64,000 nt of DNA from Mesorhizobium shangrilense (GTDB lineage: Bacteria > Pseudomonadota > Alphaproteobacteria > Rhizobiales > Rhizobiaceae): NCBI RefSeq assembly GCF_028826155.1, contig NZ_JAQGPN010000001.1, positions 248,001 through 312,000 of the forward strand, read 5' to 3'. This document shows, piece by piece, positions 1-8,609 of the stretch. Numbering within the stretch: the first letter of the stretch is position 1; each line of letters starts with the position of its first letter. The translations under genes and the position numbers were made by a program. The notes under the pieces are model-generated. The model was given only the letters and a program-made list of their open reading frames with translations, was not told where the DNA came from and made no database searches.

Positions 1-411
1 GTTGCACCCGCCGGCTGGCAGCATTCCGCTATAACTTGCGGAAAACGGAGGAAACGAGTGGCCATTGCGGCGCGGATTCAGTGTCCACTGTTGATGGTTA
101 CTCGCTTCGCCCATTTGAGAGCGGATAGATGGATGGCTGCTTTCTCGAATATGACGCCACAAGCTGTCTATCCGTTATCCACCCCGAAGGAGATGGGCAG
201 CACCCGACGCAATTGCGGTCATACGAGACGCAGCGTCGCGTTCCCGAGGTCGGTCGTTTAACGGGTTGAATTGCCGCGCCCGCCATCCGCATAGGACGTT
301 TCATATCCTTGCTGTTCTATAAGATAACGCCCGAGCAATGCCATGGACCGAATGCCGTTAAAATCGAACAATGGGATGTGAAATCCATAATTTTGTCCTA
401 GACCTTATCTC
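1..411. other. Non-coding left edge inside the integrated element
   Basis: I see no supportable gene here. The two short open frames on opposite strands (about 67 aa each) have no convincing ribosome binding site and no recognisable product. No second copy of the tRNA-Arg 3' end is present, so the left boundary of the element lies outside the window. An 8-bp inverted repeat (122-129 with 167-174) is too short to interpret. The stretch is more AT-rich than the housekeeping part of the window, like the gene that follows. Confidence 0.5.
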
Positions 412-2292
412 ATGCGAAAATTACTGAGCCGTATCATAGGGAAGAAGAGCACTTTGGCAGAAGCTGACAAGCCGTTTGCACATGCCGGCCCAGATACTGC
501 TCTCGCGAATTACCTCCGGTATTATTCAACCCTAGGGACTCCAGGGTACGCCGTTTTAGTGACAGGCCCCTGGGGGGTTGGTAAGACACACCAAGTGAAA
601 GAGATTATACCGGAAGCCGAGCGCTATTTCGTGAGTCTTTACGGGCTCGATAGCGTGAATAGCATTCACGACGCAGTTCTAGCGGCGTGCCTTCCGAGCC
701 TGAATGCAGGGGAATATGTATCTACCCTTGGTGAGGTAGGTAAAGCGATGGGCGACAAGTATGCGCTCGCGGGCTTCGCCAATAGCGTCTGGAACGCTTT
801 TCTCCGGCAACGCTTGAAGCCAGATCGCACCATCATTTTCGATGACTTGGAGCGAAGCCCCCTCTGGGCCACTCAAACAAGCGAATTGCTTGGAGCTATC
901 AATCATTACGTGGAACATCGCGGCTTCCGTGTCGTCGTGATCTGCCATGATGAACGCATTGCGGATGAGCTAGCCGAACTTAAAGAAAAGACATTCGGAC
1001 ATACGGTTCAGGCTGCACCGCAGACTGCGGCGGCATTCGACGCGTTCCTTGCTGATCTTCCAAGCCAAACCACCAGAACTTTCGTTACGGAGAGACGATC
1101 ACTAATCGAAGAAATTTGGGCGCAGTCCGGTCAGTCGTCGCTGCGTATTCTCAAGCATGTCATCAACGACATTGCCCGGCTCAGTGCCACATTCGACCCA
1201 AGGCACCTTGCTAATCAGGATGCCATAGACCACGTTCTCCGGTTCTTCTGCGCCTTGGATATTGAGGTGCGCGCAGGGAGTTTGAACCGAGATTTATTGA
1301 CCGGGCGTATGGAGCGATATGTCTCCGAGAGAATGAATCGTGATGCACCAGAAGAAGAGACGCCATTTAGTGCTATTGTTTCTCGATACGCGTCTTCCGA
1401 CCTGACCGGAAAAATTCTGAGCGACGAGATCGTTGAGGCGACGCTTATCGAAGGTCGGTTTGATGCCGAGTTTATAACTGCGTGGCTGGACCAAACTCCG
1501 TACTTCATTAAAGCCTCAGATGCGGCGCCTTGGCTGATCGTAATGAAGCTTGATGAACTGGACGACGATATCCTCAACGAGGGCATTGTTCGGATGCAGA
1601 GGCAGTTTGATGAGCGCTCGGTGACGAACATGGGGGAGTTTCTGCACATAGCCGCCCTTCGCCTCATGATGGCTGAACAGAATGTTTCCGGTCGAAGCAT
1701 GGAGGAAGAAACCAGCCTTAGCCTGAAATACATCGACGACCTGTTGTCCGATGGCCGACTTCCTGCCAAATCACTAGAGTACGACCCCTTGGAGCGACTG
1801 TTCAACGCCTATGGAGGATACGGCTATTGGGTCACTGATGCCGCAAGGCCGCATTTCGATACAATCTGCAAATATGTTGATCGTGCGCGGCACCTTGCAT
1901 TAGAGGCTACCTATCCAGATCAAGCAACAGAGGTTTTGCGCCAGCTAAAGGAAGATCCGTCATCGATTTTCCAGACAATTTCACCGACCAACTATGGAAC
2001 GAATACCCTCGCACACATTCCGATCCTGGCTCAAATACCACCGAAATCCTTTGTAGATGCTTGGATTGGCGGGCCACGAAACGGATGGCGGCAAACAACG
2101 ATGGCGCTCGATAACCGCTATGAACATGGGCAGCTCGATCGACACCTGCGTGATGAGCGGCCTTGGCTGATCGAGCTTGAACGGGAAATGGATGCCCGCA
2201 TAGATGCTGCGGCTGGGCTCGACGCCTTTCGTCTAAAACGCATCAAACCGAAGATATTCGACGAAGCGCGGCCAGCAAGCGAACCTCAGTGA
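412..2292 (+). CDS. KAP-type P-loop NTPase of the integrated element
   Basis: A 626-aa protein with a clear Walker A motif (GPWGVGKT, residues 52-59) and a Walker B motif (IIFDDLER, residues 141-148) ending in two acidic residues. This arrangement is typical of the STAND/KAP-type P-loop NTPases often found on mobile elements and in phage-defence loci. I see no signal peptide and no obvious membrane segment; KAP proteins often have one, so the exact subfamily is uncertain. The C-terminal 350 residues are helical-looking and I do not recognise them. The gene is visibly more AT-rich than the chromosome and stands alone, 210 bp before the next gene. Its start lacks a good Shine-Dalgarno sequence, so it could begin at a later codon. 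I infer a cargo gene, possibly defence-related; its function is not shown by the sequence. Confidence 0.75.
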   Translation: MRKLLSRIIGKKSTLAEADKPFAHAGPDTALANYLRYYSTLGTPGYAVLVTGPWGVGKTHQVKEIIPEAERYFVSLYGLDSVNSIHDAVLAACLPSLNAGEYVSTLGEVGKAMGDKYALAGFANSVWNAFLRQRLKPDRTIIFDDLERSPLWATQTSELLGAINHYVEHRGFRVVVICHDERIADELAELKEKTFGHTVQAAPQTAAAFDAFLADLPSQTTRTFVTERRSLIEEIWAQSGQSSLRILKHVINDIARLSATFDPRHLANQDAIDHVLRFFCALDIEVRAGSLNRDLLTGRMERYVSERMNRDAPEEETPFSAIVSRYASSDLTGKILSDEIVEATLIEGRFDAEFITAWLDQTPYFIKASDAAPWLIVMKLDELDDDILNEGIVRMQRQFDERSVTNMGEFLHIAALRLMMAEQNVSGRSMEEETSLSLKYIDDLLSDGRLPAKSLEYDPLERLFNAYGGYGYWVTDAARPHFDTICKYVDRARHLALEATYPDQATEVLRQLKEDPSSIFQTISPTNYGTNTLAHIPILAQIPPKSFVDAWIGGPRNGWRQTTMALDNRYEHGQLDRHLRDERPWLIELEREMDARIDAAAGLDAFRLKRIKPKIFDEARPASEPQ

Positions 2293-2502
2293 CCGTCTGA
2301 ACACGAGTCCGCATTCTAAGATTCCTCTCCAAAAGCCGCCAGTCCGCAAGCCACCCCAAACTGGCCCTATGTCTGAACTTCAGGGTGCCGCCAGCGCATC
2401 ACCGCAAATGCGGCACGCTACAGGCCGTCGACTGCCCTCCATGGTTCGCCTAATTCCGGGGCTTATAGCGCCCCGGAATCCACTAGAACCAAGGAGGATT
2501 CC

Positions 2503-2820
2503 ATGTGCGCAGAGCGCCGCCGCGCCCGCAAAGGGCGACCGCGACAGTCGATCCCTGAACCACTTCCCGACGATCTGTTCGATTACGCCGACGACCCCAC
2601 GCCGGACGGCAGGGCACGAGCTGCCGATGCGCCACTTCTCGGCCCGGACGGCCAGAGGATGCGCGTCACCGACGATTGGCCCGAGGACATTCCCGTCACC
2701 GAGGCCGAGATCGACGTGTTCGAGCGTTGGTTCGGCGATGTGTTCGACGAACTCCTGAACCCGAGGAAGCCGAATGACGGCTTGCAGTCCCTATCACAAA
2801 CTGATAGGAAAAGGTCGTGA
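2503..2820 (+). CDS. Small hypothetical protein heading the toxin-recombinase operon
   Basis: A 105-aa acidic protein with a basic N-terminus (about residues 4-15). It has a strong Shine-Dalgarno (AAGGAGG) 5 nt before the ATG, which supports the start. Its stop overlaps the GTG start of the next gene (GTGA), so it is the first of four translationally coupled genes. I recognise no domain. Being co-translated with a toxin-antitoxin pair and a serine recombinase suggests a role in the element, but none can be named. Confidence 0.7.
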   Translation: MCAERRRARKGRPRQSIPEPLPDDLFDYADDPTPDGRARAADAPLLGPDGQRMRVTDDWPEDIPVTEAEIDVFERWFGDVFDELLNPRKPNDGLQSLSQTDRKRS

Positions 2821-3170
2821 GCGCGGATCGTGATCCGGGTCTCGACACACTTCTGGACCTTGATGGACAGATGCTTTTTGTCGATCCCGAGGGCGGTCAT
2901 TGGGTGAAGTTCGTCGTCACCCGCGTTCCGGCATCGCCGGAAAAGCCGCACGGCGTCGACTACTCGCTCACGCTTCACGGGCCTTCGGGCGAGCGACTGG
3001 TCGGCTTTGATAACGCCCATCCGGTCGGCCGAGGCAGACGCGGCGAGCCGATGGACCATCGGCACCGCCTCCAGACCGTGAAGCCCTACGCCTACGAGGA
3101 TGCGGCCACGCTGCTGGCCGACTTCTGGCAGGCAGTGGACGCGGTATTGAAGGAGCGAGGTGTAAGATGA
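2817..3170 (+). CDS. tumE: TumE-like toxin (DUF6516 family)
   Basis: A 117-aa protein that starts with GTG overlapping the upstream stop. It carries features I associate with the TumE/DUF6516 toxin family: a short beta-rich N-terminal half, a central segment reading VDYSLTLHGPSGERLVGFDN, a DHRH motif around residue 80, and a C-terminal PYAYED...LLADFW segment. The family is known as the toxin partner of a small HTH antitoxin, and that is exactly what follows here with an ATGA overlap. It probably acts in the cytoplasm; its target is not evident from the sequence. Assignment is from remembered family pattern only. Confidence 0.72.
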   Translation: MSADRDPGLDTLLDLDGQMLFVDPEGGHWVKFVVTRVPASPEKPHGVDYSLTLHGPSGERLVGFDNAHPVGRGRRGEPMDHRHRLQTVKPYAYEDAATLLADFWQAVDAVLKERGVR

Positions 3171-3565
3171 CCACCCTGAAAGTCGGGATTGCCGACTACG
3201 AAGAAATGAAGGCCCGTACCATGCGGATCGCTAAAGGTGAGGAAAAGCCTGCGCCCAGCGATCCGAAGGTGTGGTTCACCTCGACCGAATCCTTTGCCAA
3301 GGTGCTGTCGGCCGGGAACCGCGAGTTGCTGCGCATCATTGCCGAGAAAGCCCCGGCGTCGCTGGAGGAACTGGCAGAAATCACCGGACGGGCCGGCTCC
3401 AATCTCTCACGCACCCTGAAAACCATGGAGAGCTACGGCCTTGTGCGGTTTGAGCCGGGCCACGGCCGCAGGCTTGCGCCCAAGGTGGTGCATGACCGTG
3501 TAGAGCTGGCGTTACCCCTGATAGACCGCCCAAAGGCGAAGAAGGCCATGGGAGACCGAGCATGA
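3167..3565 (+). CDS. tumA: TumA-like HTH antitoxin / transcriptional regulator
   Basis: A 132-aa protein with a winged-helix-type HTH in its second half, around residues 65-100 (SLEELAEITGRAGSNLSRTL), followed by a wing-like segment that ends in a basic tail. This fits the HTH antitoxins that neutralise TumE/DUF6516 toxins and repress their own operon. Its ATG overlaps the toxin stop (ATGA) and its own TGA overlaps the recombinase ATG, so antitoxin, toxin and recombinase should be made from one message in fixed proportions. The toxin-first gene order is that of HigBA-type modules. Confidence 0.72.
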   Translation: MTTLKVGIADYEEMKARTMRIAKGEEKPAPSDPKVWFTSTESFAKVLSAGNRELLRIIAEKAPASLEELAEITGRAGSNLSRTLKTMESYGLVRFEPGHGRRLAPKVVHDRVELALPLIDRPKAKKAMGDRA

Positions 3566-5220
3566 ACATGCACAGCCCAACTACTACCGCCCGCGCTGCG
3601 CTCTACCTGCGGGTCTCGACCGCCCGGCAGGCCGAGCATGATATTTCCATTCCTGACCAGAAGCGGCAGGGAGAAGCCTATTGCGAGCAACGCGGCTATC
3701 AGCTCGTTGAAACCTATGTCGAGCCGGGCGCCACCGCCACCAACGACAAGCGTCCCGAATTCCAGCGCATGATCGAGGCGGGCACGTCCAAGCCCGCACC
3801 CTTCGATGTAGTCGTGGTGCATAGCTTCTCGCGTTTCTTCCGCGATCACTTCGAGATGGAGTTCTACGTTCGCAAGCTGGCGAAGAACGGCGTCAAGCTC
3901 GTGTCCATCACGCAGGAGATGGGGGATGACCCCATGCACCAGATGATGCGGCAGATCATGGCGCTGTTCGACGAATACCAGTCCAAGGAGAACGCCAAGC
4001 ACGTCCTGCGCGCCATGAACGAGAATGCCCGGCAAGGTTTCTGGAACGGCGCTCGGCCACCCATCGGCTATCGCATCGTCGCGGCCGAGCAGCGCGGATC
4101 GAAGATCAAGAAGAAGCTGGAGATTGACCCGTTGCACGCCGACACCGTGCGGCTGATCTATCGGCTCTATCTTGAAGGTGACGGCACATCCGGCGCAATG
4201 GGCGTCAAGGCTATTGCCACTTATCTCAACGAGCGCGGCTTCTTCACCCGTGATGGTGGCAAATGGGGTCTCGCGCAAATCCACGCCATCCTGACCCGGA
4301 CCACCTATATCGGCGAGCATAGGTTCAACACACGCTCGCACAAGAGCCGGGAGAAGAAGCCGGAGAGCGAGGTCGCCATCATGGCGGTGCCGCCCCTGAT
4401 CGAGCGCGAGATATTCGACGCTGTGCAAGCGCGTTTGAAGTCGCGCGATCCTTTGGTAACGCCGGCCCGCGTATCCAGCGGCCCCACCCTGCTGACAGGC
4501 ATTTGCTTCTGCGCCAAGTGCGGAGGCGCCATGACGCTACGCACTGGAAAGGGAAGCGCTGGGCAGACATACCGATATTACACCTGCTCGACCAAAGCAC
4601 GGCAGGGTAAGACCGGCTGCAAGGGGCGAGCGATTCCGATGGGCAAACTGGATCATCTCGTCGCCGATCACATTGGGGATCGCCTTCTCCAGCCCAAACG
4701 GCTGGAAACCGTCCTCGCCAGCGTCATTGACAGCCGGCAGGAGCGCACCGAGCGCCGCCGCGAGCATCTTGCCGAGCTGAACCGGCGAATCACGGATGCT
4801 GACCAACGGCTCGGCCGTCTCTACGACGCCATCGAAGCAGGTATGGTGGACAAGGACGACGCGATCGCGAAGGAACGCATGACAAGCCTCAAGGCATTGC
4901 GGGATCAAGCCGCAGCCGACGCCGAGCGCACGCAGCTCGCGCTCGACAGTTCAGGCAATCAGGGCGTCACTCCCGACATGCTCAAGGGCTTCGCTCGCAA
5001 GGCCCGCGAACGTATACGCCTCGACGATGGCGGCTATCGGCGCGACCATCTGCGCGCTTTAGCGCAGCGCGTCGAGGTCGCCGACGATGAGGTTCGCATC
5101 AAGGGATCAAAGTCGGAACTGCTGCGAACGCTGGTCGCCGCTTCAAGCGTAGAAACGGCAGCGTTCGACGTTCATAGTTCTGTACTGAAATGGCGCACCC
5201 GACAGGATTCGAACCTGTGA
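3562..5220 (+). CDS. Large serine recombinase (integrase) ending inside tRNA-Arg
   Basis: A 552-aa site-specific recombinase. The N-terminal resolvase domain carries the catalytic serine at residue 19 ([10 protein letters not shown]). A recombinase domain follows at about residues 160-300, then a zinc ribbon with cysteines at 317, 320, 342 and 353, and a coiled-coil-like, Arg/Glu-rich segment at about 385-460. Large serine recombinases insert or excise elements between short att sites using the serine nucleophile. The last residues (WRTRQDSNL) and the stop codon are encoded by the antisense of the tRNA-Arg 3' half, so the gene end is formed by the attachment site. It is translationally coupled (ATGA) to the antitoxin gene. 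Full length for the family; it looks functional. Confidence 0.92.
   Translation: MNMHSPTTTARAALYLRVSTARQAEHDISIPDQKRQGEAYCEQRGYQLVETYVEPGATATNDKRPEFQRMIEAGTSKPAPFDVVVVHSFSRFFRDHFEMEFYVRKLAKNGVKLVSITQEMGDDPMHQMMRQIMALFDEYQSKENAKHVLRAMNENARQGFWNGARPPIGYRIVAAEQRGSKIKKKLEIDPLHADTVRLIYRLYLEGDGTSGAMGVKAIATYLNERGFFTRDGGKWGLAQIHAILTRTTYIGEHRFNTRSHKSREKKPESEVAIMAVPPLIEREIFDAVQARLKSRDPLVTPARVSSGPTLLTGICFCAKCGGAMTLRTGKGSAGQTYRYYTCSTKARQGKTGCKGRAIPMGKLDHLVADHIGDRLLQPKRLETVLASVIDSRQERTERRREHLAELNRRITDADQRLGRLYDAIEAGMVDKDDAIAKERMTSLKALRDQAAADAERTQLALDSSGNQGVTPDMLKGFARKARERIRLDDGGYRRDHLRALAQRVEVADDEVRIKGSKSELLRTLVAASSVETAAFDVHSSVLKWRTRQDSNL
5191..5220. mobile_element. Probable att core: tRNA-Arg 3' end shared with the integrase 3' end
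   Basis: The integrase reading frame enters the tRNA-Arg gene at its encoded CCA end and stops in the T-arm. A tRNA 3' end next to an integrase on the acceptor side is the usual architecture of a tRNA-targeted insertion. The element therefore extends to the left, and the tRNA has been rebuilt intact. The true identity block may extend further into the tRNA; its exact limits need the other att copy, which is not in the window. Confidence 0.6.
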
Positions 5221-5267
5221 CCTCTGCCTTCGGAGGGCAGCACTCTATCCAGCTGAGCTACGGGTGC
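5191..5267 (-). tRNA. tRNA-Arg (anticodon CCG)
   Basis: Reading the minus strand gives a complete cloverleaf of 77 nt with a 7-bp acceptor stem (GCACCCG/CGGGTGC), discriminator G and an encoded CCA. The anticodon stem is CTGCC/GGCAG and its loop, CTCCGAA, gives anticodon CCG, which reads CGG arginine codons. The T-loop is the canonical TTCGAAT. The 3' half also encodes the end of the recombinase on the opposite strand. Confidence 0.95.
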
Positions 5268-5280
5268 ACGCCGACGGGAT

Positions 5281-5322
5281 GAACCGCCGGAGCGGTTCGC
5301 GCGGGGCGAACCGATGCGGTTC
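5281..5322. repeat. Nested inverted repeats upstream of tRNA-Arg
   Basis: Four alternating copies of one 6-nt word and its complement lie within 42 bp: GAACCG (5281-5286), CGGTTC (5293-5298), GAACCG (5308-5313) and CGGTTC (5317-5322). They can pair in more than one way, including a longer inner hairpin (CGGTTCGC with GCGAACCG). They lie just upstream of the tRNA on its strand, where the promoter is expected. Their function is unknown. Confidence 0.5.
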
Positions 5323-5433
5323 ATAGCCGAAGCTGCGGCACGCTTCAACCGATAAGGAGACTGTGCAGCTCTCCTGATGCAGAGATCATAGTTTCAAAAG
5401 GCCTGCACCCTACTTCTGTTGATCCCGGCTAGC

Positions 5434-6486
5434 CTAGGATCTGTCGGCGGCGTCTTCCGCGCCCTCGGTGGGCAAGGCGGCGTCTGGCGCGATGGGACCG
5501 GCGGCCTGCGGCGCAGCCGGCGCGCCGACGCCAGGGAGGTCTTCGTCGACAGGCTGCTCGACGGGCTGCTCGACAGCCGGCGGGATCGCCGGGGCAGCGA
5601 CGGTCGTCGGCGGCGCCCCGCGCCCTGCCGACGGCAGATAGCGCTCGATCAGTTCCTCGACATGGGCGTCGCGTTCGCGCCCGCTCTTGCCGCCCATGAC
5701 GACGACAACCAGACGCCTGCCGCCACGGCCGACCGAGGTCACGATGTTGTAGCCGGAGGCGCGGATATAACCCGTCTTGATGCCGTCGACGCCCTCGACA
5801 CGGCCGAGCAGCCTGTTGTGGCCTTTGACGCTGCGCCCGCGATAGGCGAAGCTTCTGGCGGAAAACTCGTCGAAATGGTGCGGAAAGCGCTTCTTCAGCG
5901 CGATGCCGAGCAGCGCCATGTCGCGCGCCGTCGTGCGCTGGCCGTCGTCGGGCAGGCCCGATGCGTTGCGGAACACCGTGTTGGACATGCCGAGCTGGCG
6001 CGCCCTGGCGGTCATCATCGCGGCAAAACGATCCTCGCTGCCGCCGCCCAGAAATTCGCCGACGGCGGCCGCCACGTCATTGGCGGATTTCACGGTGAGC
6101 GCGTCGATGGCCGTGTCCACATCGATGGTCGAGCCGCGCTTCAGGCCGAGCTTGCTCGGCGGCTGCGAGGCGGCATGCGCCGAAACCGGAATAGCCGTGG
6201 AGCGCGACACGCGGCCGGAATCGAGCGCCTCGAACAGCATGTAGAGGGTCATCATCTTGGTGAGCGAGGCCGGGTAGCGGGCGGCATTGGCGTGCGCCTG
6301 ATACATGGTGCGCCCGCTGTTCCCGTCGACCACGATCGCCGCGTATTTCTCGGATGTCAGCGGCGGGGGCGGCGGCACATGCAGCGCCTCGGTCGCCGTC
6401 GTGCAGGCGGCGAGCATGGTGACCAGCCCGAAGACCGCCAGCGAGCGGACGAAGGCCGTGAGGGAAAGGAAGGTGCGCCGCTGCAA
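5434..6486 (-). CDS. D-alanyl-D-alanine carboxypeptidase (S11 family, DacC/PBP5-like), probable lipoprotein
   Basis: A penicillin-binding serine peptidase that trims the terminal D-Ala from peptidoglycan stem peptides in the periplasm. With the TTG start used here (350 aa), the three active-site motifs are SLTK (residues 74-77), SAN (134-136) and KTG (237-239). An N-terminal hydrophobic stretch ends in a lipobox-like LAAC with Cys28, so the protein may be lipid-anchored rather than held by the usual C-terminal amphipathic helix. The C-terminus is instead a Pro/Ala-rich low-complexity tail. There is no in-frame ATG before the signal region. TTG at 6486 follows an AGGCGGG stretch; an upstream TTG at 6531 would add 15 residues. 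The gene diverges from the next one. Confidence 0.9.
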   Translation of the reverse strand: MQRRTFLSLTAFVRSLAVFGLVTMLAACTTATEALHVPPPPPLTSEKYAAIVVDGNSGRTMYQAHANAARYPASLTKMMTLYMLFEALDSGRVSRSTAIPVSAHAASQPPSKLGLKRGSTIDVDTAIDALTVKSANDVAAAVGEFLGGGSEDRFAAMMTARARQLGMSNTVFRNASGLPDDGQRTTARDMALLGIALKKRFPHHFDEFSARSFAYRGRSVKGHNRLLGRVEGVDGIKTGYIRASGYNIVTSVGRGGRRLVVVVMGGKSGRERDAHVEELIERYLPSAGRGAPPTTVAAPAIPPAVEQPVEQPVDEDLPGVGAPAAPQAAGPIAPDAALPTEGAEDAADRS

Positions 6487-6677
6487 ACCAGGCCCGCCTA
6501 TGAACAGAGTGCGGCGTGTCCCCCGCCACAAATGCGAATGCGGCCGCTTTTAGCGCACTTCGCCTTGCCAGTCCATTTACGACGACGTTTACGAAAGCGG
6601 CGGTGGGGCCCTGGGCGGCTTGCGCGGAGACCCGCGGGGAGCTACCCCAAAATCGAGATGCCGGGGAGGTTTTTTTC

Positions 6678-7775
6678 ATGGATACGATCAGCTTTGCCGC
6701 TGCGGGGATTTCCGTTTCGGTCGATCTCAGGATCGGCCATATCGCTGACCTGACGATCCGGACGGACGGACGCGAACTGAAACCGCTGCATCGCGCCCCC
6801 TGGATCGACGAGCCGGAGGCCGCCCTGCCGGATTCGCTGCCGCAAGGCACGCGGTGGCTGTCCGGCGACTTCCTCTGCGCGCCCTTCTCGGCCAGCGACG
6901 TGGAGCCGGCCCCGCTGCACGGCTGGCCGGCGAACAGCCGCTGGCATCCGGTCGAGAGCGCGGCCATCCCCGGCGGCTGGCGGGCGCGGCTGAGACTCGA
7001 GAAGACGGTGATGGGCGCGACCGTCGAGAAGATCCTGACGCTGCGCGACGGGCATCCCTTCCTCTATCAGGAACACGCCTTCATCGGCGGTGCAGGCGAA
7101 CTGCCGGCCGCCCACCATCCAATGACCGTGATGAAGACCGGCGGACGCATCGCCTATTCGCCGAAGCGGCTGGCCTTGACCCCGGGCGCGTCGCTGGAGC
7201 CCGATCCGGCGCGCGGGCGCTACGTGCTCGCCTATCCCGCAAAAACCACCGATCTCACCGCGTTCCCCCGGACGGATGGCGGCGTCTATGACCTGACCCG
7301 CTATCCCGCCGACGGCGCTGCCGAGGATTTTATCGTCCTGGTCGAGGCCGATCATGCCGGGCCGGGCTGGACGGCTGTCGCGCGCGCGGCGGAATCCGAC
7401 CTCTTCCTGGTGCTGAAGAATCCGGCCGAGCTGCCGGTCACCATGCTGTGGATCAGCAATGGCGGACGGGACTACGCGCCGTGGAACGGCCGCCACAGGG
7501 GCGTGCTTGGCATCGAGGACGGACGCACCGCCGTCGGGCATGCGGCCTCGCTGGGCGACAATACGCTCAAGGCGCTCGGCGTGCCGACCAGTTTCAGCCT
7601 GAGATCCGGCGGCGCCGTCACCTTTCGGCACGTGCTGGGCGGATTGCCGCTGCAGTCGGGCAGCGATGCGCCGCGAGACGTCGCGACAGAACCGGACTTG
7701 CTGCGGGCCTCGTTCCCGGACGGCCGGACGGCGTCCGTGCCGTTCGACGGCGCTTTCCTGGATGGCGTGGGCTAG
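6678..7775 (+). CDS. Galactose-mutarotase-like fold protein of unknown specificity
   Basis: A 365-aa protein whose overall pattern (beta-rich, an HHP at about residue 150, a terminal SLR...F beta sandwich) resembles aldose 1-epimerase/galactose-mutarotase-like folds. I recognise no catalytic set with certainty. The ATG at 6678 follows a GGGGAGG ribosome-binding sequence. A longer frame begins at 6516, but its extra residues are low-complexity and overlap the divergent gene. The gene lies 95 bp upstream of a small-molecule kinase gene on the same strand, so a sugar-related role is a reasonable inference. Confidence 0.6.
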   Translation: MDTISFAAAGISVSVDLRIGHIADLTIRTDGRELKPLHRAPWIDEPEAALPDSLPQGTRWLSGDFLCAPFSASDVEPAPLHGWPANSRWHPVESAAIPGGWRARLRLEKTVMGATVEKILTLRDGHPFLYQEHAFIGGAGELPAAHHPMTVMKTGGRIAYSPKRLALTPGASLEPDPARGRYVLAYPAKTTDLTAFPRTDGGVYDLTRYPADGAAEDFIVLVEADHAGPGWTAVARAAESDLFLVLKNPAELPVTMLWISNGGRDYAPWNGRHRGVLGIEDGRTAVGHAASLGDNTLKALGVPTSFSLRSGGAVTFRHVLGGLPLQSGSDAPRDVATEPDLLRASFPDGRTASVPFDGAFLDGVG

Positions 7776-7870
7776 GCGACATCCGCTCGCACCGGCTGGC
7801 TCCTGCCCGAGCCAACCCGGTTGCACAGGCGGAGCCACTTGCTAAACTGACCGTTCACAGGGTCGCACAG

Positions 7871-8479
7871 ATGTCGGAAATCTCTCATCTTGCAGCGGCG
7901 ATCTTCCGGCGTGGGGCAAACACCCGGCGCATCATCGTCGCGATCGCCGGAGCGCCGGGGTCCGGCAAGTCGACGCTGGCCGAAGAGGTTGCGGCGCTGC
8001 TTCCCGAGGGGAGCGCCGCCGTCGTGCCGATGGACGGCTTCCACTACGACGACGGCGTGCTGGACCAGCTCGGCTGGCGCCAGCGCAAGGGCGCGCCGGA
8101 GACCTTCGACCTCGACGGCTATGCGAGCCTGCTGAGACGGCTGAAGGCGGCTGATTCAGACGTGGCTGTGCCGATCTTCGACCGCACGATGGAACTGTCG
8201 CGCGCAGCGGCCGCGATCGTGCCGAAGGAGACGAAGTTCATACTCACCGAGGGCAACTACCTGCTGCTCGACGAGACGCCCTGGGACCGGCTCGCGCCGC
8301 TGTTCGACTTCACCATCTTCGTCGACGTCCCCCGCGACGAACTGGAGCGGCGGCTCATCCAGCGCTGGCTCGACCATGGGCGCACGCCGGAAGACGGCCG
8401 CGCCTGGGTGGACAGCAACGACCTGCCGAATGTCGACCGCGTGATCAACAAGCGGCGCGGGGCCGATCTGGTGGTCTGA
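7871..8479 (+). CDS. Nucleoside/sugar kinase-type P-loop protein (FrcK/uridine-kinase-like)
   Basis: A 202-aa P-loop kinase with Walker A GAPGSGKST (residues 27-35), a PMDGFHYDD motif near residue 60 and an ERRLIQRW lid segment near residue 160. These are features of the phosphoribulokinase/uridine kinase/pantothenate kinase group. In rhizobia, proteins of this type accompany sugar uptake (the FrcK type). The preceding mutarotase-like gene supports action on a sugar, but the substrate is not evident. The upstream frame in this reading is a shadow; I chose ATG 7871 because it begins the conserved domain. Confidence 0.75.
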   Translation: MSEISHLAAAIFRRGANTRRIIVAIAGAPGSGKSTLAEEVAALLPEGSAAVVPMDGFHYDDGVLDQLGWRQRKGAPETFDLDGYASLLRRLKAADSDVAVPIFDRTMELSRAAAAIVPKETKFILTEGNYLLLDETPWDRLAPLFDFTIFVDVPRDELERRLIQRWLDHGRTPEDGRAWVDSNDLPNVDRVINKRRGADLVV

Positions 8480-8609
8480 GGACAATGGTGTGACTGGCGA
8501 ACCGTCGGCGCCATGCTTGACCGCTCGCGGGCGCATTGAAGTCGGCCGGGAACTGTCCTAACTGCCCCTGAGCCCTGTCTTTGCGCATTCGCCCGAGGAT
8601 TTTTCCCAG

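Noticed and set aside
174..184. A DnaA-box-like TTATCCACC
   Set aside because: A single imperfect 9-mer with no cluster, AT-rich unwinding region or replication genes nearby.
198..211. Possible left att copy (GCACCCGAC) resembling the tRNA-Arg end
   Set aside because: Only 9 matching bases, without the T-arm sequence; a real att repeat should be longer.
58..304. Two overlapping short frames on opposite strands
   Set aside because: No ribosome binding site, no domain, and neither is coupled to another gene.
5419..6753. A 444-aa open frame on the plus strand over the carboxypeptidase gene
   Set aside because: Antisense shadow; the minus-strand gene has all three penicillin-binding motifs.
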